A DNA stretch of 64,000 nt from Thermodesulfobacteriota bacterium (GCA_040754335.1 JBFMCV010000002.1:434001-498000); one strand, 5' to 3'; shown: positions 43,215 through 52,355, counted from the stretch's first letter. Notes: generated from the letters alone by a model not told the origin. Translations and numbers: made by a program.

Positions 43215-44513
43215 TTACCTCAACTCGCTTCTGTACGTCTCCTTCGCCATCAGCACCGCAATCAGCGAGATCGCCGAAGAGGCGGCCAGGTATATCCCGG
43301 GCGCGGTGACGTCTCCTGTCCTGTCGATGAGGTAGGACGCGATGAGAGGCGCCGAGCCGCCGAATACCGAGAACCCGATGACGTTCCCCATCGATATACC
43401 GCTCATCCTCACCCGCGTCGGGAAGCTCTCGACCATGTAGGCCGCGAACGCCCCCGCGAAGAGCACGTTCATGAGCCCTGCTCCGAACTGGACTATAATC
43501 TTGAGCGGGAGGTCGTCCCCGGCGAACACCCTGAACAGCAGGTAGCCCATGACGACCTCGCCCGCGCACCCGATGACGAGTGCGGGCTTCCTCCCGGCCC
43601 TGTCCGAGAAGTATCCGCTCAGCGGCACTAGCATCGTGCAGAGCGCCAGGTTGAGCGTGTTTATGTTGAGTATCTGCGAGAGAGTCATGCCCCCGTATCT
43701 GGTCGCGTACGTCGGGAGATAGACGAAGATGAGGTAGAAGCTCACGGCGAACATTATCGTCGCGGCGAGGATTATGAGCACCGGCTTCCAGTGCCCGGTG
43801 AGGGACTCTCTCACCGGGGAATCGGACGTCTTTCCCGACTTCTTGAGGTCGAGGAACATACCCGACTCCTCGACGGTTTTTCTAAGGAAATATGCCGCGA
43901 CGCCGGATACAGTCCCGAGGAGGAACGGTATCCTCCATCCCCACGAGAGGAGCTCCTCTCGCGTGAGCGCGCTCGAGACGAGTCCGCATACGAGCGAGGC
44001 GAGGAGTATCCCCGCCGTCGTGCTGAAGAGGGACATGCTCCCGTAAAGGCCGCGGAGGTTGGGCGGGGCCAGCTCCGCAAGGAGGGATAATGTCGCAGAC
44101 CTCTCCCCGCCGACCGAGAGCGCCTGGGCGATTCTCAGAATAATGAGGAGCACCGTCGCCGCGATGCCTATTCCCGCATAAGCGGGGAGGACGCCTATAA
44201 GCACGGTCGGGAACGTCATCAGTATCACTGTGAATATGAACGCGTTCTTCCTGCCAAACCTGTCGCCGAGGCTCGATATGACGACCGAGCCCAGCGGGCG
44301 GAACAGGAAGGAGAGCGCGAAGACCATGAACGTCGAGAGGAGGGCGGTCGTCTCGTCGGTGAACGGGAAGAAGAGCTCGGAGAGCACGACCGCGTAGAAG
44401 CCGAAGATCGAGAAGTCATACCATTCGAGGATAATGGCGAGGGAGCTCGCGACGACTGTTTTTTTGTGGGGCAGGAGCTGGGCAGTTTGCGCGGGCTTTT
44501 CGACGGGGGGCAT
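43215..44513 (-). CDS. MFS transporter, metabolite:H+ symporter (MHS/ProP-like) family
   Basis: A 432-residue transporter with 12 membrane segments. The N-terminal segment LAIILEWYDFSIFGFYAVVL and the loop GDRFGRKNAF are typical of the MHS family (ProP, KgtP, ShiA). LSVGGERSATLSLLAELAPPN corresponds to the usual G-E-x-x-G-A region, here altered. Family substrates are organic acids, betaine, proline or shikimate taken up with protons. No linked catabolic genes tell which. Confidence 0.88.
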   Translation of the reverse strand: MPPVEKPAQTAQLLPHKKTVVASSLAIILEWYDFSIFGFYAVVLSELFFPFTDETTALLSTFMVFALSFLFRPLGSVVISSLGDRFGRKNAFIFTVILMTFPTVLIGVLPAYAGIGIAATVLLIILRIAQALSVGGERSATLSLLAELAPPNLRGLYGSMSLFSTTAGILLASLVCGLVSSALTREELLSWGWRIPFLLGTVSGVAAYFLRKTVEESGMFLDLKKSGKTSDSPVRESLTGHWKPVLIILAATIMFAVSFYLIFVYLPTYATRYGGMTLSQILNINTLNLALCTMLVPLSGYFSDRAGRKPALVIGCAGEVVMGYLLFRVFAGDDLPLKIIVQFGAGLMNVLFAGAFAAYMVESFPTRVRMSGISMGNVIGFSVFGGSAPLIASYLIDRTGDVTAPGIYLAASSAISLIAVLMAKETYRSELR

Positions 44514-44623
44514 TTTGAGGGGATTATAGTATTTTCGGGATTTTATTGCAATCGGGGGGGAGGAGGCTCCCCTCTCATTACAACCGTATCAAAGGCGCCG
44601 TCGAGGTTTATATGGCTCACGGT

Positions 44624-45148
44624 TTAAACCGTTTCTTCTTTAAGCAGTTTTTCAATTGTCCTCATCGGCAGAAACATCCGGTTAGCATGACCGGGCAGTT
44701 CCATGAAGCCGTAGCTCGCGTAAAACTCCACAGCGCCTTCGTAGGCATCGACTATAAGGCAGAATACCGCGATCTCACTATCGAGGCAGCGCCTCATGGC
44801 GTCCATAAGCAGGTGTTCGCCTAACCTCCGGCCCTTGTACTTCGTATCCACTGCCAACCTTCCCAGCAGTGCCGCGGGAATATCGGGATAGCGCGGGAGA
44901 TGCCTCCTTGTCTCCTCCGGGAGGTCATTGAGAAGGACGCTGTTCATAGACAGAGTGTAAAACCCCGCGATCGAGCCGCTGTCACGATCGACCAGAACGA
45001 ATGTCGCGGCGACGTTCTTTTTCTGGTCCTGACTTGCCTGCTGCCGGATATACCTGTCGAGCGCATCGTCGCCGCAGGAAAAATCCTCGCGCCTGTGCGA
45101 TTTCTTCAGGCGTTCGATGGTGAAATTAAATACCGGCTGTTTTTTCAC
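44624..45148 (-). CDS. GNAT acetyltransferase toxin (TacT-like)
   Basis: A 174-residue GNAT-fold protein matching the TacT/AtaT2-type toxins: FSCGDDALDRYIRQQASQDQ near the N-terminus, IAGFYTLSMNSVLL, PRYPDIPAALLGRLAVD, the acetyl-CoA-binding YKGRRLGEHLLMD and EFYASYGFMELP. Such toxins acetylate the amino group of charged tRNAs and stop translation. Its start overlaps the antitoxin stop by 4 bases, so the pair is one operon. The 110 bases after it contain no gene. Confidence 0.9.
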   Translation of the reverse strand: MKKQPVFNFTIERLKKSHRREDFSCGDDALDRYIRQQASQDQKKNVAATFVLVDRDSGSIAGFYTLSMNSVLLNDLPEETRRHLPRYPDIPAALLGRLAVDTKYKGRRLGEHLLMDAMRRCLDSEIAVFCLIVDAYEGAVEFYASYGFMELPGHANRMFLPMRTIEKLLKEETV

Positions 45149-45456
45149 TTGCCTGCTGTTCGGTCTTTATAAAGGCGCGCCGCTCTTTTCAGTTTTTTAT
45201 TCGGCGCAGGCGGGTTTAAAAGCGTCCTGACGAAGGTCTCACTATCGGCATTAGATAACTTGATCAAGGTTTCTTCCTCATGCTTTCTGATGACGTTCTC
45301 TGCGGCCTTTTTCAGCGAATCCTGCATGAAATCGGTAACTGTACGTCCTTCGAGCTCGGCTGCACGCTGAATCAGCCTTTTTACGCGGGAAGTAGTCCTG
45401 GCCTCAAGGCGTTCCTTCTTCGTTGGTTTCTCATTCTGATTGTTAACCGTCCGCAT
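45145..45456 (-). CDS. DUF1778 antitoxin (TacA-like)
   Basis: A 103-residue ribbon-helix-helix antitoxin. The DNA-binding part is at about 17-60 (RLEARTTSRVKRLIQRAAEL, then EGRTVTDFM). The C-terminal toxin-binding part has LSNADSETFVRTLLNPPAPN, the conserved DUF1778 ending. It should neutralise the downstream GNAT toxin and repress its own promoter. AAGGAGA precedes the ATG by 9 bases. The operator lies within the promoter just upstream. Confidence 0.9.
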   Translation of the reverse strand: MRTVNNQNEKPTKKERLEARTTSRVKRLIQRAAELEGRTVTDFMQDSLKKAAENVIRKHEEETLIKLSNADSETFVRTLLNPPAPNKKLKRAARLYKDRTAGK

Positions 45457-45482
45457 GATCTTCGGTCTCCTTCACCATCCAT

Positions 45483-45511
45483 AGTGTACGGCAAATAGCC
45501 GTACAAATCAA
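45483..45511 (-). promoter_or_regulatory. Toxin-antitoxin promoter with embedded operator
   Basis: On the minus strand TTGATT (45506-45511) and TACACT (45483-45488) are 17 bases apart. Between and overlapping them is a perfect inverted repeat TGTACGGC-5 bases-GCCGTACA (45485-45505). A bound ribbon-helix-helix antitoxin would block RNA polymerase. Confidence 0.7.
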
Positions 45512-45537
45512 GGCAAAGACAAAAATGAGATGCTGAA

Positions 45538-45627
45538 CATTTTGGGTTAACCAATATTATCCGAGAACAATAGCTGCATTGCACTCTGCCTATGGCGTCC
45601 GGTTCTTGCGCACGCTCATAACCGTAG
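45538..45627 (+). repeat. Hairpin-invading element, copy 14
   Basis: Exactly between TGCTGAA (45531-45537) and TTCAGAATGAC (from 45628), the arms of a host palindrome. Starts CATTTTGGGTTAACCAATAT and ends TATGGCGTC then CGGTTCT-TGCGCACGCTC-ATAACCG. Confidence 0.85.
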
Positions 45628-45710
45628 TTCAGAATGACTGAAAAGAAAGGAGTGTCAGGGGTCCTTACGGAGAGAGAGATACCCCTGACACCGGTTTTGG
45701 CGGACTGTTT

Positions 45711-47777
45711 TCAGTCCTTACCATATATACGTAAGGACCTCCTCAAATAGATTAATACCGGTAAAAACAGGAGAGGCAGGAGCGCTGCCGGTGTTTCCGT
45801 GCTTCGGGATAATACGAGAGCGCAGCTCCCTCCCTTGTCCCCGCTGCTCTCGGGGTCGAGCTGGTCGGGTATGCCGTCGCCGTCGGAGTCCCTTATCACT
45901 AGCGGAGCTCCGCCCCTCTCCGGATCGAATATGTCGAGGAGCCCGTCACCGTTCGAGTCTTCGGTCGAATCCGGCAGCCCGTCGCCGTCAGCGTCCGTTC
46001 CGCCGTTCTCCTCGTAATCGGACCCGCCCTGGTCGTCGGAATTAATGTCGTGCGAGTCGGCTATACCGTCCCCGTCCGTGTCCGCGCACTTGAGCATATT
46101 GCCTCCCTCGGCGGGGTCGTATTCGTCCGGAAGGCCGTTCTGGTTCGCGTCAACATCGGAATCGACCTCGCCGTCGTCGTCCGCGTCGCCTGATCCGCCG
46201 CACTCGTAATGGTCCGTGAGCCCGTCGTTATCGGAATCGAGGTCGCGCCTGTTGGGGATGCCGTCCGCGTCCGCGTCGTTCGGCGTGCCGACGAGGTCGC
46301 CCTCTGCGTTCGTTGTGACGGCCTGGTTCCCGGACTCCGCGCTGTTCATGACCCCGTCGTTGTCCGTGTCCGCGTCGCCCGAATTCTGCACGCCGTCCCC
46401 GTCCGTATCGTTCGGGCAGAAGTTGACCGTGTAGTTGACGGCCTGGTTTCCTGAATTCTGGCAAGCAAAAAGCTTTATCGCGTCGTCGTAAGGGAATGCG
46501 TATGAAGTCGGGCTGGATGTGTTGAATACCACTGCGACAGGCTGGGCTATGGACTGCCAGTCGGAGTTATTCCCCGCCACGCACGCGCCGTCGGGCGCGC
46601 CGTTAGGATATCCCGGCGCCCAGGATGGGCACCCGCAGCAGTTGGAGTCGGTCGTGCCCGTCGTGAAACACGAGCCCGCGTTCGGCCCCGAGCACGCCCA
46701 GAGGTTGCCGTATGTGGTGATGCCGTCCGTGGTAGCTGTGTCGCAGTCGGCGCCGAGTATGACGGGGTTCGCCTTCGACTGCTCGCAGTAGCCCGAAGCC
46801 CCGCAGTTGAACGTATACGGGGGGCCGCAGTCGCCGTCCTGCGAGCACGCCTGCCTGCAGAATTTCTGGGGCGCAAAGCAGCCGGCGTAGGTCGTTCCCT
46901 GGTTCTGGTCGCTATTCAATATAAGCTCGGAAGGACAGTTCGCCTGGGAGACGGCAAGTCCCGACGAGCCCGTCCACGGGGACGAGGGGAGGTCTGACTG
47001 CGCGAGCCCGCTAGGGGCGCATCCGGAGGTGTCGGTACAGCCGGGGCTCCCGCAGAAGAAGGGGTTCACGCACATGTTCAGATTGGGGTCGCATTTCCAT
47101 TTGTAGCCGAACCCGAAGAGCTGGTAGCAGTCCGAATCCTGCGTGCAGGTGGACGAGCTTGTGCCCGGAAGATTGCCGGTGAATATGCAGTTGCTGTTGC
47201 CGGAGCAGGTGTAGTCGGAGGAGTTAGGGATTATTTCGACCGCGACGTTGCCGCCGTCGACCATGCTGACGTCGTAATTATCTTGTCCTCCAACCCCTGA
47301 AGCGAGAGTGAACTCGGCGAGCGTCGCCGGCGGCAGGCCCGGATTTACGCAGTTGAGCACGAAGTTTCCTCCTCCGTCCGTGCATCCCCCCGTGTCGCAG
47401 CAGTTGGCTATGACGTAATTGTTGCCGTTCACGTTCACGGTCTGACCGGTGCAGCCGTCAGACGCGTTGAAGCTGCAACCAGTCCGTCCCCAGAACCTAC
47501 CCGAATAGTTGTTCGGCACGGTAACGGTGGCCGTGGCGTTCTGATCGAGCTCCCATCCGCTGAGCGTGCTTATGGCCCCGGGGTCACTTCCGCCCGATAT
47601 GGTACCCGAGGTTATGCCGGGGACAGCCCCGACCCATATGGTCTCAGAGCAGTAGTTGTTTATGGTTATCGTCGCCTGGGCATGTGCGGTCTTGCCGCCG
47701 CCCGCGTTAATGAGAAGCGCCATAAATGAAGCGAGGATGATTAAAGAAGACAGTCTAGTGAATTCCGTAAATCGCAT
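45711..47777 (-). CDS. Thaumatin-family surface protein with type-3 calcium repeats
   Basis: A 688-residue exported protein. After a signal peptide (about 1-33) comes a thaumatin-like domain (about 34-270 with Cys-rich extension): ITINNYCSETIWVGAVPG, GRFWGRTGCSF and LAEFTLASG...YDVSMVDGGNVAVEI. A Cys-rich middle region (to about 440) follows. Residues about 455-645 are thrombospondin type-3-like repeats (DTDGDGVQNSGDADTDNDGV and similar), which bind calcium. The C-terminus SCALVLSRS...TPAALLPLLFLPVLIYLRRS looks like a Cys-containing CTERM sorting signal. AAAGGAGG precedes the ATG. It is expected at the cell surface; bacterial thaumatin-like proteins have no settled role. Confidence 0.85.
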   Translation of the reverse strand: MRFTEFTRLSSLIILASFMALLINAGGGKTAHAQATITINNYCSETIWVGAVPGITSGTISGGSDPGAISTLSGWELDQNATATVTVPNNYSGRFWGRTGCSFNASDGCTGQTVNVNGNNYVIANCCDTGGCTDGGGNFVLNCVNPGLPPATLAEFTLASGVGGQDNYDVSMVDGGNVAVEIIPNSSDYTCSGNSNCIFTGNLPGTSSSTCTQDSDCYQLFGFGYKWKCDPNLNMCVNPFFCGSPGCTDTSGCAPSGLAQSDLPSSPWTGSSGLAVSQANCPSELILNSDQNQGTTYAGCFAPQKFCRQACSQDGDCGPPYTFNCGASGYCEQSKANPVILGADCDTATTDGITTYGNLWACSGPNAGSCFTTGTTDSNCCGCPSWAPGYPNGAPDGACVAGNNSDWQSIAQPVAVVFNTSSPTSYAFPYDDAIKLFACQNSGNQAVNYTVNFCPNDTDGDGVQNSGDADTDNDGVMNSAESGNQAVTTNAEGDLVGTPNDADADGIPNRRDLDSDNDGLTDHYECGGSGDADDDGEVDSDVDANQNGLPDEYDPAEGGNMLKCADTDGDGIADSHDINSDDQGGSDYEENGGTDADGDGLPDSTEDSNGDGLLDIFDPERGGAPLVIRDSDGDGIPDQLDPESSGDKGGSCALVLSRSTETPAALLPLLFLPVLIYLRRSLRIYGKD

Positions 47778-47948
47778 GGAAAATCCTCCTTTTTTGGATG
47801 TGCCGCCGCTGTAACTACCCTTTAATACAGGTACGTACGGAGGGACGGGATCGGATGAGAATTGCGAGCATTACCGCCCGGCTATCCCTGACGACAGGCT
47901 GACTAATTGTAATGCTGATTCGAGACGGAAGGAAGGGGGGAGGGGGGT

Positions 47949-48800
47949 TTATATGATGATTTTAGACTTTTCTTTAACTTTGGTTTCTTGTATGTCGTTG
48001 TACATTACATCATGGGTGAAATTAATTAATTCTGCTGTCATATGGTCAAACACGAATTTATTGTTTAAACCTAGTCTTAGTTCGTTGACTGGTTGAAGAT
48101 CAAACTTAGGATTGTTTTGTGCTAATAATGACCTGCTGATTATACTGGTCAATACGTCTATGAATCTTTTTCTTTTGTCATTAGGTGAACTTAAAAACTT
48201 TATTGGCTCAAGAGATATTTGTGTATCAGTCTTTGTATCAATGTCGTGTAATTCTTTGAGGCGTTGTTGAAGACTTTCTGTAGAATAATCGACAATAATG
48301 TGTATATCTGTTTTTGGATAATTCCAATTATCTATTAATATTTCAAATCTATGCTTACCAGTGTTTTTTTCTAAGAACCTTGAAATAACATCGAATAAGC
48401 ATGTTCCTAGAATTTGACTGTGGAGGAAGTGTGCATCCTTCCTTTCATCTACTCCCCTGAATATACGACGACTGAAATTCCCGAATAAAGTATAATTTTC
48501 CGTATTATTTCGTAGTATGTTATTAGCCAAATCTATGCATTTTGCTGTTATGTATAAATTATGTTGACATATTTGCTTCGCAATATTCACTGCTCTTTGA
48601 TTCTCAATTCTATCATTTTTCAATGATGTTGAGTTTGATAAACCCATAAGTCTATCAAGAGCGTTGAATATTTGATCTTCGTCAGATAATTCATATAACA
48701 CAGCTACACCCAAGAAATAATCGCTCGTATTATTGTTCTTGAATGTGGGAGTTCCAAACTCATCGAATAAGACTATTATTTCCTTTTCTTTTGTCGCCAT
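47949..48800 (-). CDS. DUF3800-like protein in AT-rich patch
   Basis: A 283-residue protein from ATG 48798-48800; the longer frame would add 16 hydrophobic residues. IIVLFDEFGTPTFKNNNTSD and YFLGVAVLY correspond to the N-terminal D-E-(S/F)-G motif of DUF3800, an RNase-H-like fold, and a later acidic pair is in RFEILIDNWNYPKTD. Members are often found near mobile or defence genes. Its base composition is far more AT-rich than the surrounding genes, which suggests recent transfer. Confidence 0.65.
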   Translation of the reverse strand: MATKEKEIIVLFDEFGTPTFKNNNTSDYFLGVAVLYELSDEDQIFNALDRLMGLSNSTSLKNDRIENQRAVNIAKQICQHNLYITAKCIDLANNILRNNTENYTLFGNFSRRIFRGVDERKDAHFLHSQILGTCLFDVISRFLEKNTGKHRFEILIDNWNYPKTDIHIIVDYSTESLQQRLKELHDIDTKTDTQISLEPIKFLSSPNDKRKRFIDVLTSIISRSLLAQNNPKFDLQPVNELRLGLNNKFVFDHMTAELINFTHDVMYNDIQETKVKEKSKIII

Positions 48801-48967
48801 TATCGCACCGATAATTTTTACACTGAGAATAAAGGATAATTTGTACAATGGGCCATATCAATAGATGGCCAAGCATAGAAAAGGAAAAATCCTCCCTACC
48901 CCTCCTTTTTCTAAGGAGGGAATGAAAGGCTAAGGAGAGGAGTTACTTCTCAATCAATGGAGAATAA

Positions 48968-49351
48968 TCATTCTCCCCCTTTGACAAAGGGGGATACAGG
49001 GGGATTTAAATTCAAATAGATTTGTTCAAGTACGCCGTCAATATTTTGCAGCACATCGAGGTTTGAGAACCTTAATACTTTCAAGCCGAGACGGATCAAT
49101 TTATTGTCACGAATTTGATCGCTTTCTTGTTTTTCTCCATAATAATGCTGTCCACCGTCGATTTCCACGACCAACTTGGCTGCCGGGCAATATAAGTCTA
49201 CGATATAGTCTCCAATTATTGCTTGTCTGTAAAATTGTAGCCCCGCAATTTGCTTCATTCTAACTTTAGACCAGAGGAGTATCTCAGCATCGGTCATATT
49301 TTTTCTGAGCTTCTGTGCGAGAGGCTTCAGGTTTTTGTTGTAGTTTAGCAT
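48968..49351 (-). CDS. DUF559 endonuclease-like protein
   Basis: A 127-residue protein of the DUF559 (very-short-patch-repair-like) group: LRKNMTDAEILLWSKVRMKQ, FYRQAIIGDYIVDLYCPAAK and LVVEIDGGQHYYGEKQESDQ, DNKLIRLGLKVLRFSN hold the restriction-endonuclease-fold core with D/E-x-D-type residues. The last 12 residues (NPPVSPFVKGGE) are encoded by the common hairpin repeat just downstream (48978-49008), so the repeat supplies the stop codon. It is flanked on both sides by paired hairpin repeats and lies in the AT-rich patch. Confidence 0.85.
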   Translation of the reverse strand: MLNYNKNLKPLAQKLRKNMTDAEILLWSKVRMKQIAGLQFYRQAIIGDYIVDLYCPAAKLVVEIDGGQHYYGEKQESDQIRDNKLIRLGLKVLRFSNLDVLQNIDGVLEQIYLNLNPPVSPFVKGGE

Positions 49352-49499
49352 GAGCTAACTATATCAGAATGCTAAAAGAAAATCCTCCCTGACCCTCCTT
49401 TTTCTAAGGAGGGAATTAGAGCACGAAAGACGAGATCCTGAATAGATCCTGAAACGAGTTCAGGACATGGTTCAGGATGACTAAATTATCACTCCATCC

Positions 49500-51230
49500 T
49501 CACCCCGCCATGGTCCGTTTACGCCACGCGCGCCAGATTAGGAATACGACGAGGAGCACGGCGAGCACCATGAGCGGGCCCGTGAATATCATGAACAAGG
49601 TCCTGTCGCTCGTGGCCTTGGCTTCCCTCAGGCTTGCCGCCTCGTCCCGTATCCTCGCCAGGTGCCCGAGCACGTCAGCGTAGCCGTACCACCACGCGTA
49701 ATCGGGGCTCATGTGGAATGCGCCTTTATAGGATTTCAGGTTCGAGAAGAAGAACATGTCGAAGTATTCCCGTTCTATCGCCGATACGTTGAAGTAAAGC
49801 CCCGCGGGCCAGTGCTGCGCGAACCCGCCCGGTATGTCGATCGCCGTGAACCGGGGGCCCGGCAGGAGTCCTGCCGCCATTTGGCCGTGGCTCGGCTTGA
49901 TGAGCCCGTCGTCGTAGAGCCCTTTCAATATATCCCTTGCCTCGACCACGAGAGCGTCGCCCGCGAGCTTGTGCGCGTCCGCAGATTCGAGATAGTATCT
50001 TGCCTTATCCTCCGAATGGCACGTGAGACAGACCTTTATCATCTCGACCCGCTTCGCCTGATTTTCCGGCTCGAGCGTTATGTCCTTGAGATCGCCGAGC
50101 GCGGCCTGTGTCCCCATACCCCAGATAATCTTCCGCGTCATGTTGTGGCTCGAATACCGCTTGCCGTCGTTGTCGACGTAGAGCATGTGGCAATACGAGC
50201 AGGTAGGCGTGCCGTACTTGGCCTCGGCGAGGGGTACTGACCAGTCCCACGCGCTCCCGCGGGCGGAGTAAATGGAGCCGTGCTTCGAGCTCATGTAGGC
50301 CTCAAAGTTCGGGTGGTCGGGGCCCATGTGGCATGTGTAGCAGGCTTCGGGCTTCCGCGCTTCTTCGAGGTTGAACGAGTGTCGCGTATGGCAGGCGATG
50401 CAGCCGTTCCTGTAATCGAGGCTGCTCATGTCTATGTATTTCAACTGTTCGTCGCTCCAGTATTTCGCGTCCGTAGCGCCCGCCTGCGCGTGGCATGGGT
50501 CGCAGCCCATCTGCATGACCTTCCTCGGCATCTGCTTGTAGTTGGGCACGCCGATGTTGCGCTCCCAGTTTATTCCGATGTCGCCCGGGCCCGGACCGTA
50601 CGAATGCCCCGCGTCGAGGACGTGCTCCTTATATATCTGCGCGTGGCACGCGGCGCACATGGTCTCCGGGACGCGTCCCTTGGACGCCATTATCACGTCG
50701 TGGTCGGTGCCGTGGCAGTTGGCGCAAGTAAGCTGTTTGAGCGGGAAATCGACGCGCGGGTTCTGCGCGCCTTCCATCCCCATCGCGCTCGACTCGAACT
50801 GGCTCACTATCTCGGGATGGAGCGTCTTGTGGCAAGGGGCGCACGTCTCGGGGCCGAGTTCTCCCTTAGGGATGTCCTTCTGTATCCTCTCTGCGGGAGG
50901 GGGGACGTCTTTAAGGTACGCGTAGATTTCGCGCGCGTCCCCGTCGCTGACCGCCTGGGCGGGAAACGCGGGCATGATGTCCCTCGGGTGGCGGAGCTGG
51001 CTCAGGAACGCATCGAACGTGAGGGCGGTATGCGCGAGCGCGGGCCCGACACCGCCGCGGCCGCTCACGCCGTGGCAGCCCATGCAGCCTTTCGATATGA
51101 AAAGCGTGCCGCCGCTCTCTTTTTCTTCATCGGCCCGTGACGGGAATGCGAGCGTTACGAGGAGCAGGAGAAACCACACAGGGCCGATTAATTTTATCGT
51201 TGCCCTTATTCCCGGCATGTCTCCTATCAT
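49500..51230 (-). CDS. Nine-haem cytochrome: cytochrome c domain fused to HAO-type octahaem protein
   Basis: A 576-residue membrane-anchored periplasmic cytochrome. After a signal segment (about 12-33) it has nine CxxCH sites: Cys49, 130, 169, 192, 243, 277, 297, 344 and 401 start them. The first belongs to a small cytochrome c-like domain (GCMGCHGVSGRGGVGPAL, then MPAFPAQAVSDGDAREIYAYL). The other eight follow the hydroxylamine oxidoreductase pattern (CHMGPDHPNFEAYMSSKHGS, CSYCHM, SHN). A C-terminal membrane helix (about 545-568) is followed by a basic tail. HAO relatives oxidise hydroxylamine or hydrazine, or reduce nitrite or hydroxylamine; the catalytic tyrosine must be checked by alignment. 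No other nitrogen gene adjoins it. Confidence 0.88.
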   Translation of the reverse strand: MIGDMPGIRATIKLIGPVWFLLLLVTLAFPSRADEEKESGGTLFISKGCMGCHGVSGRGGVGPALAHTALTFDAFLSQLRHPRDIMPAFPAQAVSDGDAREIYAYLKDVPPPAERIQKDIPKGELGPETCAPCHKTLHPEIVSQFESSAMGMEGAQNPRVDFPLKQLTCANCHGTDHDVIMASKGRVPETMCAACHAQIYKEHVLDAGHSYGPGPGDIGINWERNIGVPNYKQMPRKVMQMGCDPCHAQAGATDAKYWSDEQLKYIDMSSLDYRNGCIACHTRHSFNLEEARKPEACYTCHMGPDHPNFEAYMSSKHGSIYSARGSAWDWSVPLAEAKYGTPTCSYCHMLYVDNDGKRYSSHNMTRKIIWGMGTQAALGDLKDITLEPENQAKRVEMIKVCLTCHSEDKARYYLESADAHKLAGDALVVEARDILKGLYDDGLIKPSHGQMAAGLLPGPRFTAIDIPGGFAQHWPAGLYFNVSAIEREYFDMFFFSNLKSYKGAFHMSPDYAWWYGYADVLGHLARIRDEAASLREAKATSDRTLFMIFTGPLMVLAVLLVVFLIWRAWRKRTMAG

Positions 51231-51746
51231 AACAAAAATTTTCCCCGAATTGAAGAAAAATTGTTGGCGAGGATTATAAGGAAATGGATTCCCGATTTAT
51301 TTTGGCTTGTGAATCGTGTCTGCCGGAATAAAGAGGCTCGATTGCAATCAGCGGAGGACGACCGGTTCTTGCGCACCTTCATAACCGTTATTCGGGAATC
51401 CACTCTTTATAATAATCTGTAGGAGCGGCTTCCAGCCGCGATAATCCCGTTCGCCCTCTTGATAATTCTCTCTCCCTTGAGGGAACGATTGCGAGCTGGT
51501 GAGCATTCGTTCTCTGCCTAAGGAGGGAATCAAGGTAAAAAACGAGATTGCCGCGGCTCATTCTGAGCCTCGCAATGACAGTATTGTTGGCCTTTGCGTT
51601 CGGGACGCAGAGGCCGGCGGGGAAGGATTCATATATGGAAGTATTTCAATATATAAAACCACTTAACAATGCCCTCAAAATGTGTCAATATAGTATCGTG
51701 TCGATATGAATTTGGAGTATATAATATAATGAGAGGGGGTATGTAT
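51231..51746. other. Intergenic repeat region
   Basis: No gene is supported. It contains an invading element copy inside an ATTCCCGA palindrome (51296-51390), a REP (51419-51441), a partial invading hairpin CGATTGCGAGCTGGTGAGCA (about 51486-51505) within CTCCC/GGAGGG arms, a GAGATTGCCGCGGCTCATTC/CGCAATGACA repeat (about 51543-51582), and a TATCG-TGT-CGATA small palindrome (51694-51706) upstream of the next operon. Confidence 0.55.
51296..51390 (+). repeat. Hairpin-invading element, copy 15
   Basis: Between GGATTCCCGA (ending 51295) and TTCGGGAATCC (from 51391). Starts TTTATTTTGGCTTGTGAATC and ends CGGTTCT-TGCGCACCTTC-ATAACCG. Full-length match to copy 2. Confidence 0.85.
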
Positions 51747-52355
51747 ATGGCCGCAAACAGCTGGAAGCTGGACGGGACGTATTTCGAAGCGTGCAACTGC
51801 GACGTCGCCTGCCCGTGCGCGTTTACAAGCGCGCCTACGGAAGGGGAATGCAAGGCCCTCGTAGCCTGGCATATCGACAAGGGACATTTCCAGGACGTTA
51901 ATCTCGACGGTCTTAACCTCGCGATCGCCGTTTACTCGCCGGGGCATATGCTGGAGGTGAAGTGGAGCATCGCGGTGTATGTCGACGAGAGGGCGAGCGA
52001 TGAACAGAGGAGCGCCCTGTTCACTATATTTTCGGGGCAGGCCGGAGGGCACCCTGCGGCAATCGCTTCGTTCGTAGGGGCCATTCTGGGCGTCAAGAGC
52101 GTCGCGATCGATTACCGCGCCGACGGCAGGACGCGCAGCATCCGCCTGGGAGACATCGCCGACATGGAGATCGAGGCGCTGCCCGGCCAGGGAGGCGCGG
52201 ATATTACGGTGACAAACGCGCCGTTCTGCGTCGCGCCGGGGTATCCGTCGGTAGTCGCCAAATCGAAACAATTAAACCTTAAAGACGGCGGGCTCAACTG
52301 GTATATAACGAACAAGAACGGATACTACTCGCCGTTTTCTTATTCGGCCGCATGA
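51747..52355 (+). CDS. DUF1326 protein, copy 1
   Basis: A 202-residue cytoplasmic protein of the DUF1326 family. The N-terminal motif GTYFEACNCDVACPCAFTSA holds four cysteines (16, 18, 22, 24) in a C-x-C-x3-C-x-C arrangement that could bind a metal. AHVSIDKG-like and YVDERASDEQRSALFTIFSG segments fit the family. ATG 51747 has GAGAGGGGG 7 bases upstream. The stop overlaps the next start (ATGA), so it is cotranslated with the DUF2182 protein. Function unknown; a metal or redox role is the inference. Confidence 0.88.
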   Translation: MAANSWKLDGTYFEACNCDVACPCAFTSAPTEGECKALVAWHIDKGHFQDVNLDGLNLAIAVYSPGHMLEVKWSIAVYVDERASDEQRSALFTIFSGQAGGHPAAIASFVGAILGVKSVAIDYRADGRTRSIRLGDIADMEIEALPGQGGADITVTNAPFCVAPGYPSVVAKSKQLNLKDGGLNWYITNKNGYYSPFSYSAA

